Below, one piece after another: positions 1 to 8,854 of a DNA stretch of 64,000 nucleotides. The notes under the pieces were generated by a model. That model made no database searches, had not been told where the DNA came from, and saw nothing but the letters and a program-made list of their open reading frames with translations. Position 1 is the stretch's first letter. Every line of letters begins with the position of its first letter. The stretch comes from Erythrobacter longus (GTDB lineage: Bacteria; Pseudomonadota; Alphaproteobacteria; Sphingomonadales; Sphingomonadaceae), in assembly GCF_000715015.1 (NCBI RefSeq), contig NZ_JMIW01000002.1, forward strand, positions 1 through 64,000, given 5' to 3'. The position numbers and the translations under genes were made by a program.

Positions 1-1
1 C

Positions 2-67
2 TTCGAGAGCTTCCTCAACCTCGCCGCAGCGCGCCTATGGCTGAAGGCTTTTGTCAACACGGCTTAG
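2..67 (+). CDS. C-terminal tail of an ORF, possibly IS5-type transposase (partial)
   Basis: An open frame enters from the left edge and ends at a TAG at 65-67, giving 21 residues that finish in RLWLKAFVNTA. By memory, tails of this kind (hydrophobic, -RLWL-, ending in -N/S-T-A) occur at the end of IS5-family transposases. That would fit the accessory character of the next 10 kb. The assignment rests only on this short stretch and is weak; no terminal inverted repeat was recognised. The frame closes 15 bases before the htpX start. Confidence 0.3.
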   Translation, partial: FESFLNLAAARLWLKAFVNTA

Positions 68-82
68 GTTGGAGGATTGACA

Positions 83-949
83 GTGAACATTATGAGAACT
101 TTCATTCTGCTCGCTGCCCTGACCGCGCTGTTCATGGGCACAGGCTACATGATCGGCGGGACCGGCGGCGCTCTCATTGCGCTCATGATCGCGGGCGCGA
201 TGAATTTCGTTACCTATTGGAAGGCCGACAGGATCGTGCTGTCCATGCACAAGGCGCGCGAGGTGAACGCGAGGACCTCGCCCGACTTCTACAGCATCGT
301 AGCGATCCTCGCTCAACGCGCTGGTCTTCCCATGCCCAAAGTCTATGTGATCGACAGTCCACATCCCAACGCCTTCGCGACAGGCCGCAATCCTGAAAAC
401 GCTGCGGTTGCTGCAACGACGGGCTTGCTGGATATGCTCTCGCGCGATGAAGTCGCAGCGGTGATGGCGCACGAACTGGGCCATATCCGCAACCGCGACA
501 CGCTCATCATGACCATGGTGGCGACCATAGCGGGTGCGATTTCCATGCTGGCGAACTTCGGCATGATCTTTTCGAGCGACAATCGCAGCAATCCGCTTGC
601 ACTCGCAGGAGCCGTTCTGCTTGCACCGTTTGCCGCCATGATTGTTCAAATGGCGATCAGTCGGACGCGCGAATTCGGTGCTGACAGAGCGGGAGCCGAA
701 ATCTGCGGCGATCCCGACGCACTGGCCTCGGCGCTGCGCAAGATTTCCGACGCGGCTCGCCAGGTGCCCAATCCGGTGAGCGAGCGGAACCCTGCAGCAG
801 CCCAGCTTTACATCGTTCCCACGCAAGTGGGTGAGCTGTTCTCGACCCATCCGGCGACCGAGCGTCGGATATCAGCATTGCGCGAGTTGAAGCGTGGCAC
901 GCTGAAGAAGCACGGCTTCCCAGCAACCCGGACGCCGTTGCCGGGCTAA
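83..949 (+). CDS. htpX: M48 family zinc metalloprotease HtpX
   Basis: Membrane-bound zinc protease that degrades damaged or misfolded membrane proteins, alongside FtsH in family members. Two hydrophobic segments near the N-terminus (about residues 5-40) precede the zinc site HELGH (about residues 130-134). The third ligand lies in [12 protein letters not shown] after another membrane-proximal hydrophobic stretch. Length (288 residues) is normal for the family. I chose the GTG at 83 because GGAGG at 71-75 sits 7 bases upstream; a TTG at 77 is too close to this site and the ATG at 92 rather far. Its neighbours are a possible transposase tail and small stress-type or unknown genes, so this may be an accessory copy and not the housekeeping one. 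Family call is secure; location inside a mobile element is inference. Confidence 0.93.
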   Translation: MNIMRTFILLAALTALFMGTGYMIGGTGGALIALMIAGAMNFVTYWKADRIVLSMHKAREVNARTSPDFYSIVAILAQRAGLPMPKVYVIDSPHPNAFATGRNPENAAVAATTGLLDMLSRDEVAAVMAHELGHIRNRDTLIMTMVATIAGAISMLANFGMIFSSDNRSNPLALAGAVLLAPFAAMIVQMAISRTREFGADRAGAEICGDPDALASALRKISDAARQVPNPVSERNPAAAQLYIVPTQVGELFSTHPATERRISALRELKRGTLKKHGFPATRTPLPG

Positions 950-1080
950 TGCACGGCCGAGCGCTACTCCGGGGCATGACCGCAAGGCTGCCTCGGAGTT
1001 CGCTCCGGTTCAGCGACCGCCCTTCAATTTTTTGAAGCGTAAAATGGCAAAACGCGACACAAAGCAAAGGAGGATCGATC

Positions 1081-1314
1081 ATGTCGCAACCTGTCTCTCG
1101 GTACTTGCATCCTTTCGACGTTGCCCATCACCCCTCGCTTGAACCCGAGGTAAGACGGGCGATCCTTGCCTCCTGGGCATCCGACCGCAACGCGGTCGAG
1201 AGCCAGCCCGGAATGCGAAAGCCACCCGAATTGAGAAAGCCCGTGGGGATTGATGATATCTTAGATGCCATGAAGTCACTCGACGACGAAAACCGCCCTA
1301 CGAGGTCACAATGA
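1081..1314 (+). CDS. Small conserved-looking hypothetical protein upstream of usg
   Basis: A 77-residue soluble, charged protein with no signal peptide or membrane segment. I do not recognise a family. It is very likely real: a strong ribosome binding site AAAGGAGG lies at 1066-1073, 7 bases before the ATG, and its stop overlaps the start of usg (ATGA at 1311-1314), so the two are translationally coupled. The middle is rich in Pro and Arg, and the C-terminus contains an IDDILDAMKSLDD helix. Its role is probably tied to Usg, but nothing in the sequence says how. Confidence 0.7.
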   Translation: MSQPVSRYLHPFDVAHHPSLEPEVRRAILASWASDRNAVESQPGMRKPPELRKPVGIDDILDAMKSLDDENRPTRSQ

Positions 1315-1583
1315 CGGATCGGGCCTTTCTCGTTCAGCTTGATGGCTACGGGCTGACGACGGCAGAGATATGCTACTTCATGCCCGACCACCCCTTGATC
1401 GTGCAGACTTTCGCGTGGCAAGAATACGACGCAGCACCGGACTTTCCGGTGCTGTTCGACTTTCTCGACTACTGGAGACGCGAGATCGAGGCTGACATCC
1501 AGTCAGTGCGTATCGCCCACGACAAACTTATGCGGCCCGCCAACTGGCGCTCGGCGGATGGGGTCATCTCGTGGGAAGACTGA
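1311..1583 (+). CDS. usg: Usg family protein
   Basis: Small (90 residues) protein of the Usg family found in alphaproteobacteria, recognised by FLVQLDGYGLTTAEI near the N-terminus, then MPDHP, QTFAWQ-YD-APDFP, FLDYWRREIE and the C-terminal VRIAHDKL--PA-WR pattern. The family's function is not established; the name comes from position near other genes and not from activity. The start ATG overlaps the stop of the preceding gene by 4 bases. It is followed convergently by the traD-like gene, with 115 bases between the stop codons. Family assignment is confident, function unknown. Confidence 0.88.
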   Translation: MTDRAFLVQLDGYGLTTAEICYFMPDHPLIVQTFAWQEYDAAPDFPVLFDFLDYWRREIEADIQSVRIAHDKLMRPANWRSADGVISWED

Positions 1584-1698
1584 TAGGTCCGCTTTCGGGG
1601 TTGCTCTTTCCTGGCCTGTACGTCCGACTTTGGGGCGCAAAGCTGACGCAAGCAATCGACTCCAATTTGCAGAGATTGGAGCCGCTCTCCTCTGCCGA

Positions 1699-1926
1699 TC
1701 AGCCTGATTGCTCCGCCTCAAACGCCCGCTTTCCCTTGCGCCGAAAGAGCACCAGCGCCTGCGCCCCATCCGGCCCGCGCAACTTGGCTGCGACCGTGAG
1801 GAACGCGCCGTAGAGCGCGGCGCGATCATCATCGGTCAGTTCGACCAGATCGGCCTTCGCGACCAGGCCGCCCAGCTCGATCAGTTGCCGGGTTCGTTCG
1901 CGTCGTTTGACCTGCCATTCGCGCAT
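1699..1926 (-). CDS. traD: Conjugal transfer protein TraD-like (small)
   Basis: Short basic protein of the TraD family from Ti-type transfer regions (not the F-plasmid TraD coupling ATPase). Diagnostic features are KRRERTRQLIELGGLV-KA and the following ELTDDDRAALYGAFL segment, near residues 7-45. I used the ATG at 1926, giving 75 residues. Homologous-looking sequence (STAAQHRLEAARARTD) continues upstream in the same frame, so the true start could be a rare codon further 5'. It lies 22 bases after the traC-like stop, as in traC-traD pairs. These small proteins are thought to act as accessory factors at oriT with TraA. No traG coupling-protein gene follows, which is unusual. Confidence 0.72.
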   Translation of the reverse strand: MREWQVKRRERTRQLIELGGLVAKADLVELTDDDRAALYGAFLTVAAKLRGPDGAQALVLFRRKGKRAFEAEQSG

Positions 1927-1948
1927 GTCGGTTCGTGCCCTTGCCGCC

Positions 1949-2254
1949 TCAAGCCGATGCTGCGCCGCCGTCGAGCGCGAGAGTGCCTTCCTGCTGCTGG
2001 CGAGGTCCTTTCGCAGTGTCGCGTGACTTGCCCTGAAAGAAGGCCGCGCCGCGCTTGCGCCAGCCCTCCCCAGTTCCCTTGTCGGTGTTAGCCGCAGCGT
2101 CGAGCAAAGCGCCCGCCAAGACATCGACATCAAGCGCGTCGGCTCCGGTTGCCGTGACCAGCGCGCCGAGGTCGCGCACGCGACGTTCCTTCAACTGCTT
2201 TGCCTTCTCGGCAAGCGCCTTCAGTTCCGAATCAAAATCGCGGGGTTTGCGCAT
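1949..2254 (-). CDS. traC: Conjugal transfer protein TraC-like
   Basis: A 101-residue charged protein beginning MRKPRDFDSELKALAEKAKQL, followed by LGALVTATGADALD, an LAGALLDAA helix and WRKRGAAFF. This matches the small TraC-type accessory proteins that precede TraD in Ti-plasmid-like transfer regions. The start at 2254 is backed by a GGAGA element about 8 bases upstream on the minus strand; an in-frame extension to 2434 would run across the oriT-like sequence and is not credible. Transcribed divergently from traA with the presumed oriT between them, which is the classical Ti arrangement. Likely a DNA-bound relaxosome component by family analogy. Confidence 0.75.
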   Translation of the reverse strand: MRKPRDFDSELKALAEKAKQLKERRVRDLGALVTATGADALDVDVLAGALLDAAANTDKGTGEGWRKRGAAFFQGKSRDTAKGPRQQQEGTLALDGGAASA

Positions 2255-2369
2255 GGGACATCTCCATCGTTGGTGTGATGGAGCCATGATAATCGGGGAG
2301 CTTTCCCAATGCAGTAAGGTCGCCGGGAAAGTGTGATACCGCCTAGTCCCGATCAGGATTTTATCATGC

Positions 2370-2400
2370 GAGGGCGCGCTTATACGTCGTGCCGACGTTG
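2370..2400. other. oriT: Putative origin of transfer (oriT), MOBQ/Ti type
   Basis: Between divergent traC and traA, the + strand has AGGGCGCGCTTA at 2371-2382, directly followed by a perfect inverted repeat ACGTCG/CGACGT (2384-2389 and 2393-2398, spacer TGC). AGGGCGCnCTTA is the reverse complement of the RSF1010-type nic core (TAAGnGCGCCCT), and Ti-plasmid oriT sites carry a related core followed by a TATACGTCG-like stretch. The position between the two tra arms is where Ti plasmids keep oriT. The exact nick position is not assigned. The site also lies in the traA leader, so TraA binding could repress its own transcription (inference). Confidence 0.7.
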
Positions 2401-2427
2401 CGTTTGCGGTGTAACTGGATTGCCGAC

Positions 2428-5313
2428 ATGGCAATCTTTCACTTCAGCGCAAAGGTCATCGGAAGGTCGAGCGGACGAAGTGCCGTTGCGGCGGCGGCCT
2501 ATCGTGCGGGCGAGAGATTGCACGACGAGCGGATCGACAGAACCCATGATTTCACCAACAAGGCAGGTGTCCTTCAATCCGAAGTGATGCTGCCCAAAGG
2601 CGCGCCCAAAGCGTTCGCCGACCGCGCCACGCTGTGGAATGCAGTTGAGGCCGCCGAGAAGCGCAAGGATGCCCAGCTATCCCGCGAAGTAGAGTTCGCC
2701 CTGCCACGCGAGCTGTCGAAGAAAGACAACATCAAGCTTGCGCGCGAGTTCGTCAAAGCCGATTTCGTCGAGAAGGGCATGATTGCCGATCTCAATGTCC
2801 ATTGGGATATTGGCGAAGACGGCAAAGCCAAACCGCACGCGCATGTCATGCTGACGATGCGGGAGGTCACCAAGGACGGTTTTGGTGCAAAGGTCCGCGA
2901 CTGGAACAAGACCGCGCTGATCGAGCAATGGCGCGAGCGCTGGGCCGACCATGTCAACCGCGCGCTGGCTGAGCGCGACATCGATGCGCGGATCGATCAC
3001 CGCAGCCTCGAAGCGCAAGGCATTGCTCTGGAGCCGCAGGACAAGATTGGCCCCGCCGCATCGCGCATCGGCGGTCGCGGGCTGGAAGCCGAACGGATCG
3101 AAGAGCATCGCGCCATCGCCCAGCGCAATGGCGCACGCATCATTGCCAATCCCGCGTTGGCGCTGGACGCGATCACGCACCAGCAAGCGACGTTTACCCC
3201 GCGCGATCTTGCGGCGTTCGTTCACCGGCACAGCGACGGGAAGGAGCAGTTCGACGCAGCCTACAATACCGTGCGCGCATCGCACGATCTGATCGCTCTG
3301 GGCAAGGACGGACGCGGGCAGGACCGCTTCACTTCGCGAGCAATGCTCGAGACCGAACAGCGCCTGCATCGCGCCGCCGACGCAATGGCGCAGCGCGCCA
3401 AGCATGGCGTCGAAGACGAGCAGCGAAATGCCGCCTTCGCCAGTGCTGCAAAGCGCGGCCTGGTCCTGTCCGGCGAACAGAAATCCGCCTTCGAGCATGT
3501 CACCAACAGCAAGGGTCTTGCCGTCGTCGTTGGCTATGCCGGGACCGGCAAAAGCGCCATGCTGGGCGTGGCGCGCGAGGCATGGGAAAGCGCGGGCTAC
3601 AATGTGCGTGGCGCAGCCCTGTCAGGCATTGCCGCCGAAGGACTGGAGAACGGTTCCGGCATCGTATCTCGCACTATCGCCAGCCTTGAGCATCAATGGG
3701 GCAAAGGACGCGAACAGCTCACGTCCTGCGACGTGCTCGTGATCGATGAAGCGGGCATGGTCGGCACCCGCCAGACGGAGCGCGTGCTTTCCCATGCCGC
3801 GAAGGCTGATGCGAAAGTTGTCCTGGTCGGTGACCAGCAGCAGCTTCAGGCCATCGAGGCAGGCGCAGCGTTCCGGGCGATCCACGAGCGCCATGGCGGC
3901 GTCGAAATCAGCGAAGTTCGCCGCCAGCTTTCGGCATGGCAGCAAGATGCGACCACGCAGCTCGCCACGGGCCGAACCGGCGATGCGATCCGCACTTACG
4001 AAGAGCGCGGCATGGTCCATGCCGCCGACACACGCGAGGCTGCGCGCGCCGCCCTGATCGAGCGGTGGGAGCAGGAGCGGCGGGGAAGCTTTGGCGACAG
4101 TCAGATCATCCTCACCCACACCAATGACGAAGTCCGCGAGCTGAACAAGATGGCGCGCGAGAAGATGCGCGACGCTGGCGCGCTGGGTGCCGATACCACG
4201 ATCAGATCGGCACGCGGCGAGCGGCAGTTTGCGTCAGGCGACCGGATTATCTTTCTGCGCAACGAACGCGAGCTTGCGGTGAAGAACGGCACCCTCGGCA
4301 CGGTCGCAATAGCCAGTGCAATGAGCATGGCGGTGCGCACAGACGATGGCCGCGAAGTTGCCTTCGAGACCAAGGACTACGCCCATATCTATCACGGTTA
4401 CGCCGCCACGATCCACAAGGCGCAGGGCATGACGGTGGACCGCACCCATGTGCTCGCCACTCCCGGTATGGACAGTCATTCCGCCTATGTCGCCCTGTCA
4501 CGTCACCGCGACGGACTGGCGCTGCATTATGGGCGCGATGACTTTGCCGATCAGTCCAAGCTTGTCCGCACGCTGGGCCGTGAGCGGGGCAAGGATATGG
4601 CGGGCGACTACAAGCCCGAGCTAGCCTTCGCCGAATTGCGAGGGATCAGCTTCCGCGAGCGGGTCTTGGAGATGGTGCGACAGGTGCCGGAAAAGGCGAA
4701 GTCGATCTTCAGAAACTTCCGTCCGCAGGCCCGACAGCTTGAACCAATCCCGGCGCAGGCGAACACGCAGAACGAGCAACGCCGCGCGGTCGAACGCTAC
4801 GCCCGTGCGCTTGGTGATATCGGCAAGATGCAGGCCCAGGGCTTGCCCGTGCTTCCGCACCAGAAGGACGCGCTGAAGAAGGCTGGAAAGGCGCTCGAAG
4901 CGATCCGGCACCATGCCGCCACCGATCTCGCCAAGGCGCTGGAGCGGCATCCTGAGCTGATTGCAGAGGCCGCAGACGGGCGCAGCCAGGAGGCCATGCG
5001 CGCCATGAGCCAAGAGGCCGCTGTGCGCACCGATCCGGCGCTGCGATCCGAGCGCTTTGTGAAAGACTGGCAAGTACTGAGCGCCGCGCGCAAGGAGCTT
5101 GAGCAGCAAGGCGACCGTGCCGGTGTTGCCAAGGTGTCGGCCAAGCTGACCGCGCTGGCGAAGGGGCTTGAGCGCGATCCGCAGGTTGAAGACCTGCTGC
5201 GCGGCAAGACCCGCGAACTGGGCATCGATCCGAAGCCCGAACGCAGCATCGCAAACGAACTCACCGCAAACATCGCCCGCGAGCGCAGGCTCGATCTCGG
5301 AATGGGCATTTAG
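2428..5313 (+). CDS. traA: Ti-type conjugative transfer relaxase/helicase TraA
   Basis: Nicks oriT and unwinds the transferred strand. The N-terminal third is a MobA/MobL (MOBQ) relaxase: it opens MAIFHFSAKVIGRSSGRS with the AAAYRAGE segment and carries the histidine motif PHAHVMLTMRE around residue 145. The middle is a RecD/TraI-like helicase with Walker A GYAGTGKSAM (about residue 375) and Walker B VIDEAGMVG. The helicase C-terminal motif YHGYAATIHKAQGMTVD-THV then SAYVALSRHRD follows. The remaining C-terminus is Lys/Glu-rich and probably contacts partners. I placed the start at ATG 2428 because homologs begin with MAIFHFSAK; an upstream frame from 2389 overlaps oriT. At 961 residues it looks full length, so the nicking step is probably functional. 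Confidence 0.93.
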   Translation: MAIFHFSAKVIGRSSGRSAVAAAAYRAGERLHDERIDRTHDFTNKAGVLQSEVMLPKGAPKAFADRATLWNAVEAAEKRKDAQLSREVEFALPRELSKKDNIKLAREFVKADFVEKGMIADLNVHWDIGEDGKAKPHAHVMLTMREVTKDGFGAKVRDWNKTALIEQWRERWADHVNRALAERDIDARIDHRSLEAQGIALEPQDKIGPAASRIGGRGLEAERIEEHRAIAQRNGARIIANPALALDAITHQQATFTPRDLAAFVHRHSDGKEQFDAAYNTVRASHDLIALGKDGRGQDRFTSRAMLETEQRLHRAADAMAQRAKHGVEDEQRNAAFASAAKRGLVLSGEQKSAFEHVTNSKGLAVVVGYAGTGKSAMLGVAREAWESAGYNVRGAALSGIAAEGLENGSGIVSRTIASLEHQWGKGREQLTSCDVLVIDEAGMVGTRQTERVLSHAAKADAKVVLVGDQQQLQAIEAGAAFRAIHERHGGVEISEVRRQLSAWQQDATTQLATGRTGDAIRTYEERGMVHAADTREAARAALIERWEQERRGSFGDSQIILTHTNDEVRELNKMAREKMRDAGALGADTTIRSARGERQFASGDRIIFLRNERELAVKNGTLGTVAIASAMSMAVRTDDGREVAFETKDYAHIYHGYAATIHKAQGMTVDRTHVLATPGMDSHSAYVALSRHRDGLALHYGRDDFADQSKLVRTLGRERGKDMAGDYKPELAFAELRGISFRERVLEMVRQVPEKAKSIFRNFRPQARQLEPIPAQANTQNEQRRAVERYARALGDIGKMQAQGLPVLPHQKDALKKAGKALEAIRHHAATDLAKALERHPELIAEAADGRSQEAMRAMSQEAAVRTDPALRSERFVKDWQVLSAARKELEQQGDRAGVAKVSAKLTALAKGLERDPQVEDLLRGKTRELGIDPKPERSIANELTANIARERRLDLGMGI

Positions 5314-5320
5314 GAGTTGA

Positions 5321-6088
5321 ATGATGGAAGACGATCAAATCGAAGAAGTGCAGTTGGACCTTGAAGTGGAAGAACCACACGCCCTGGAGTCAGAACCGGA
5401 AATTGAAACGGTGGAAGAAGCCGATCCGGCAACGGAAGCGTTTGCCCGCCTCGAAGGCGAAATGGCAATGGTACGGCATACCGTCCAGAACATGGCCAGG
5501 GAACGAGCCGACATCGTAATCCCGGACTACACGGCTACACTCGGCCAGATGGCCGATCAGTTGGCAAAAGTCTCCAAGACGTTGAGCACGATCGGCAACA
5601 AGCCTGCCATCGAAATGACGCCGGAAGACATCGCAGTTCAGATCAAGCACGCCTCGCTCGACATGCTGCGCGATGCCAGCGACCTGTTCCGACACGGACG
5701 CAAAGACCTCGACATTGAAACCGGTCGGCTCGCTGCGATTGTCGGGCGTGTCCGAACGGAGGACGAGCAGAAGCGCCGAACCTGGCGCTTTGCAGGTATG
5801 GGGTTGGCTGCCGGTATCCTCCTATGGTCGATCCTTCCCGGTACCATTGCCCGCGCCATGCCCGAAAGCTGGCATTGGCCCGAAAGTATGGCTCGCAAGG
5901 CGGTTGGCGAGCCGACTATCGTGGATGCAGGGATTCGGTTGATCCGATCTCAGAATCCAGATGCATGGGAGGAGTTGATGGTGACGCACAGCACATTGAA
6001 CGCGAACCGTGACGCGCTCGATCGGTGCCAGCAAAAGGCACAGGAGGCGGAACATTCAGTCAGTTGCACGATCCAAGCTGCTCCGTGA
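5321..6088 (+). CDS. DUF6118-like membrane-anchored protein next to traA
   Basis: A 255-residue protein starting 7 bases after traA, with AGGAG at 5312-5316 serving ATG 5321 or, with better spacing, ATG 5324. The N-terminal 45 residues are strongly acidic. Residues about 50-150 look helical, and one transmembrane helix (GMGLAAGILLWSILPGTIA) lies near residue 168. The C-terminal part contains PESWHWPESMARK and two Cys. From memory this matches the DUF6118 proteins often found beside TraA in sphingomonad plasmids and islands; the function of that family is unknown. The tight coupling to traA suggests a part in transfer, perhaps tethering the relaxosome at the membrane (inference). Confidence 0.68.
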   Translation: MMEDDQIEEVQLDLEVEEPHALESEPEIETVEEADPATEAFARLEGEMAMVRHTVQNMARERADIVIPDYTATLGQMADQLAKVSKTLSTIGNKPAIEMTPEDIAVQIKHASLDMLRDASDLFRHGRKDLDIETGRLAAIVGRVRTEDEQKRRTWRFAGMGLAAGILLWSILPGTIARAMPESWHWPESMARKAVGEPTIVDAGIRLIRSQNPDAWEELMVTHSTLNANRDALDRCQQKAQEAEHSVSCTIQAAP

Positions 6089-6233
6089 GCTACAACCGTT
6101 TCCAGCGAGAGATGCCCGGCATATTCCTAACAACTATGCTCCGACCCACATTCAGACGTTGGGAGCGGCAGACAAAGACATTGCCGGTGCACTTGATGCG
6201 AGAAGAGAAGCGAGGCGGCACGCGACGGACAAA

Positions 6234-8726
6234 TCATTGACCCGCACGCTCAGGGGCTCTCCGCGCCTCTACTTCATCCATCAGCGCAACTGCCATAGCC
6301 TTTTCTGCTGCTTGCCCCTTGTTCAACTCGTCAGAAATTGCAGCGAGAACACCTGCAACACCTTCACTTGACGCCCAAGTGAAATGCGGCGCTTGCGCCT
6401 CAGTTTGATCAACAATAACTTTGCAAATGTCAGGAACAAGCTGAGGATTGCGATGTAAGACATCGCGTACCAAAGGAAGCCGATAGAGCGCAAAGATGTT
6501 CGGATCCATGTTGCCAGTGCAAATGTCCTGAATCGCCAGTCTGATCTGCAAAGTCACGAGATCAGCGGACAGCAATCGCTTATCGCTCAGTCCCATTTCC
6601 TCGAACGCTTGATAGGTCCACATATCGTGATCCATATCGCGCCTGGCATAGAAGCGCGTAATCGATGCGGGAAGCGGGTTTGTCATCTTTATCAGCGCGA
6701 CGGTCACCGGGCCCATGGTTGGTTTCAGATCATCGGGGTGCCAGATGTTCTCGTGATCGCCCTCGGTGGCATCCAGAAATGCCGTCAGAAGATTGTCGAG
6801 CGCTCTGATACCGGCTTCACTTGGATCGGCGACGAGGATGTCACAGAACTCATCTTCAATAATGGGTTTGCCACGGTAGTAGAGCGCTGGAGCCCAACGA
6901 TGATCGACAACGATTTCCGGCAGGTGCGCGCGCACTTCGCGTGACAATTCTTCCAGACCGGAAACGATGTCGTTCGTATCACGTCCGCTTACCTTGACGT
7001 AGCCGCGACGGATTTTGGCTGTCATGCGATCGACCTTCTTGCGCAGCCGTTCGTTTTCTTTGAGGTCCTTTTTGTTGACCCTCAACGCTTTGACTTGCTG
7101 AACGCTCTCGGCAGACTCCATTGGTGACAAATTGCTCGTGGGCCAATCAATCTCCCAATGGTCACCATGCACGCGCAGCTCAAAATCCGCGCTGGCACCT
7201 CGCTGGATATCAACTGTCGTGTCGTATCCGCTCCAGTATTTCCATTCACTCCCGTCAGGATGGGAGAGCTGATACACAGAGCCAAGATCGCCGCCCGTAG
7301 AGATGATCCGACCTCTGCCGCCGCGCGACAAGGTCAAGAACTTATCGTTTGTGAGCCACAAAAGGGTATCTGTGCCATGCTCACAGTGTTTGGACCATGA
7401 GCCCAGGACGCCTGCGAACAGTTCGCATTGTCGGGGCTCGCACTTTTCCCAAGGGAAGGAGGAGAATGGCTGCGGGTCCAGGCTCATCAGACGCTTCACC
7501 GTCGCTGCGAACAAGATTGGTTGAGCTACTCGATTGTAGGCAGGATTGTTGTACGCCGGGGCTTGTTCCAAAGGCTCGAAATGTTGGTCCTCAGCCTTTC
7601 GTGCAGAGCTAGACCGCCAATCATCCAACCGGTCAAGATATGCGGCATCAATGCCCTTGAAAATCAGATCAATTTCACGCTCACCTTGTGCGAGTTCCGC
7701 TTTATTGAAACGCTGCGTATCTGTCCGCAGCAGATTCTCACCCGTTATCACGCGATAGGGTATGGTGCGCTGAAGGGTTGGCTGGTCACCAATGTCCCAA
7801 ATCTCAAGAGCCATGGCGTAATCGCCAGCGTTCTTGCGTCCGAACACTTTCTGAAACAGTCCGCTTGTTTCTGGAGCCTTGGGGGACAGCTTGACGGGTT
7901 CAAGTGCTGGTACAACCGCAGTCATTCCATCGGGACTGAACGAACGCACAGGTAGATTGGAGTATGCCATGCCCTGCAAGTGGGTCCGCAACACATCAAA
8001 GCGGGCCGTTTGCGCGTCCAGATCGAGAACGGCGAGGCCGTCGCTGACCTCTATCATTCTATGGATGCTCGGATTCTTCGGTTTTGGATCACTGACCCAT
8101 GAAGGCCCCGTATATTTGAAGAACCCAAATGGCAGTACCACTTTACCATCCGCTCTGAATACTGCCCTAGCGGCGCGTGGAAATAGCATTCGACGCAGAC
8201 CACTTGGTGTATCTGAGGCGTAGCGCAGGAACGGCGAATCATCGCGCGTTTCCTGCTTCAAAGAACCATCGGATGTCGGAATGGAATCCCACGGTATCCC
8301 TTCCGCTTTGAGTGCTTCGTTGTCCTTATTCAGCAAATCGAACTGGCCATCATCGCGCAGCTTGATGAGATTGTATCGCGCCGTGATGTGAAAGCTCTTG
8401 AGGTCAATCACCTGCACAAGGCCGGGATTGCAGTGATAGGCTATAGCGCGGCTATGGTCGACAGAGACTGCCAAACGATCATAGCGGCGCGACTGCTTGA
8501 GCCGTTTTTCAACCTGCAAAGTAGCCAAATCAACGAGTGCCACTTCGCCCTTATAGGACAGAGCGAGACAATGATGATCGCCGAGCAGGACAAAATCCCG
8601 GCACGACGCATCCGCAAAGATCGCCAGCAGCTGCTCGTCATTGCCCCCCTTGCGAACCGCTAGAGCAGAGCCCCCTGCATCCCCATTGATCGACCTCACC
8701 AAGTATTGCACGGCTACATTCTCCAT
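6234..8726 (-). CDS. Unknown large protein, beta-propeller-like N-terminal half; element cargo
   Basis: An 830-residue protein I cannot assign. The N-terminal half has repeated short beta-strand segments ending in hydrophobic-x-D patterns (FADASCRDFVLLGDHHCLAL, KGEVALVDLATLQVEKRL, LVQVIDLKSF, GLAVLDLDAQTARF), suggestive of a WD40/YVTN-type propeller. Around residues 575-610 there is a Lys/Glu-rich helix, and the C-terminal 200 residues look helical. No signal peptide, membrane helix or catalytic motif is seen. I took the Met at 8726; an extension to 8858 is possible but enters the integrase gene. No good ribosome site is visible. By eye it is less GC-rich than its neighbours, and it lies between the transfer genes and the integrase. 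It is a likely cargo gene, and a defence or host-interaction role is only conjecture. Confidence 0.72.
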   Translation of the reverse strand: MENVAVQYLVRSINGDAGGSALAVRKGGNDEQLLAIFADASCRDFVLLGDHHCLALSYKGEVALVDLATLQVEKRLKQSRRYDRLAVSVDHSRAIAYHCNPGLVQVIDLKSFHITARYNLIKLRDDGQFDLLNKDNEALKAEGIPWDSIPTSDGSLKQETRDDSPFLRYASDTPSGLRRMLFPRAARAVFRADGKVVLPFGFFKYTGPSWVSDPKPKNPSIHRMIEVSDGLAVLDLDAQTARFDVLRTHLQGMAYSNLPVRSFSPDGMTAVVPALEPVKLSPKAPETSGLFQKVFGRKNAGDYAMALEIWDIGDQPTLQRTIPYRVITGENLLRTDTQRFNKAELAQGEREIDLIFKGIDAAYLDRLDDWRSSSARKAEDQHFEPLEQAPAYNNPAYNRVAQPILFAATVKRLMSLDPQPFSSFPWEKCEPRQCELFAGVLGSWSKHCEHGTDTLLWLTNDKFLTLSRGGRGRIISTGGDLGSVYQLSHPDGSEWKYWSGYDTTVDIQRGASADFELRVHGDHWEIDWPTSNLSPMESAESVQQVKALRVNKKDLKENERLRKKVDRMTAKIRRGYVKVSGRDTNDIVSGLEELSREVRAHLPEIVVDHRWAPALYYRGKPIIEDEFCDILVADPSEAGIRALDNLLTAFLDATEGDHENIWHPDDLKPTMGPVTVALIKMTNPLPASITRFYARRDMDHDMWTYQAFEEMGLSDKRLLSADLVTLQIRLAIQDICTGNMDPNIFALYRLPLVRDVLHRNPQLVPDICKVIVDQTEAQAPHFTWASSEGVAGVLAAISDELNKGQAAEKAMAVALMDEVEARRAPERAGQ

Positions 8727-8854
8727 AGATGCCAACGCATTATGCCGAATATACTTAATTATTGGTTGTGGTAATGATGGGAGCTGACTGCGCGCATTTA
8801 GACAATGCTTCAATTGGATTTGGGTTTGGCGACTTGTGTTCTGCGAGGGTGCCC

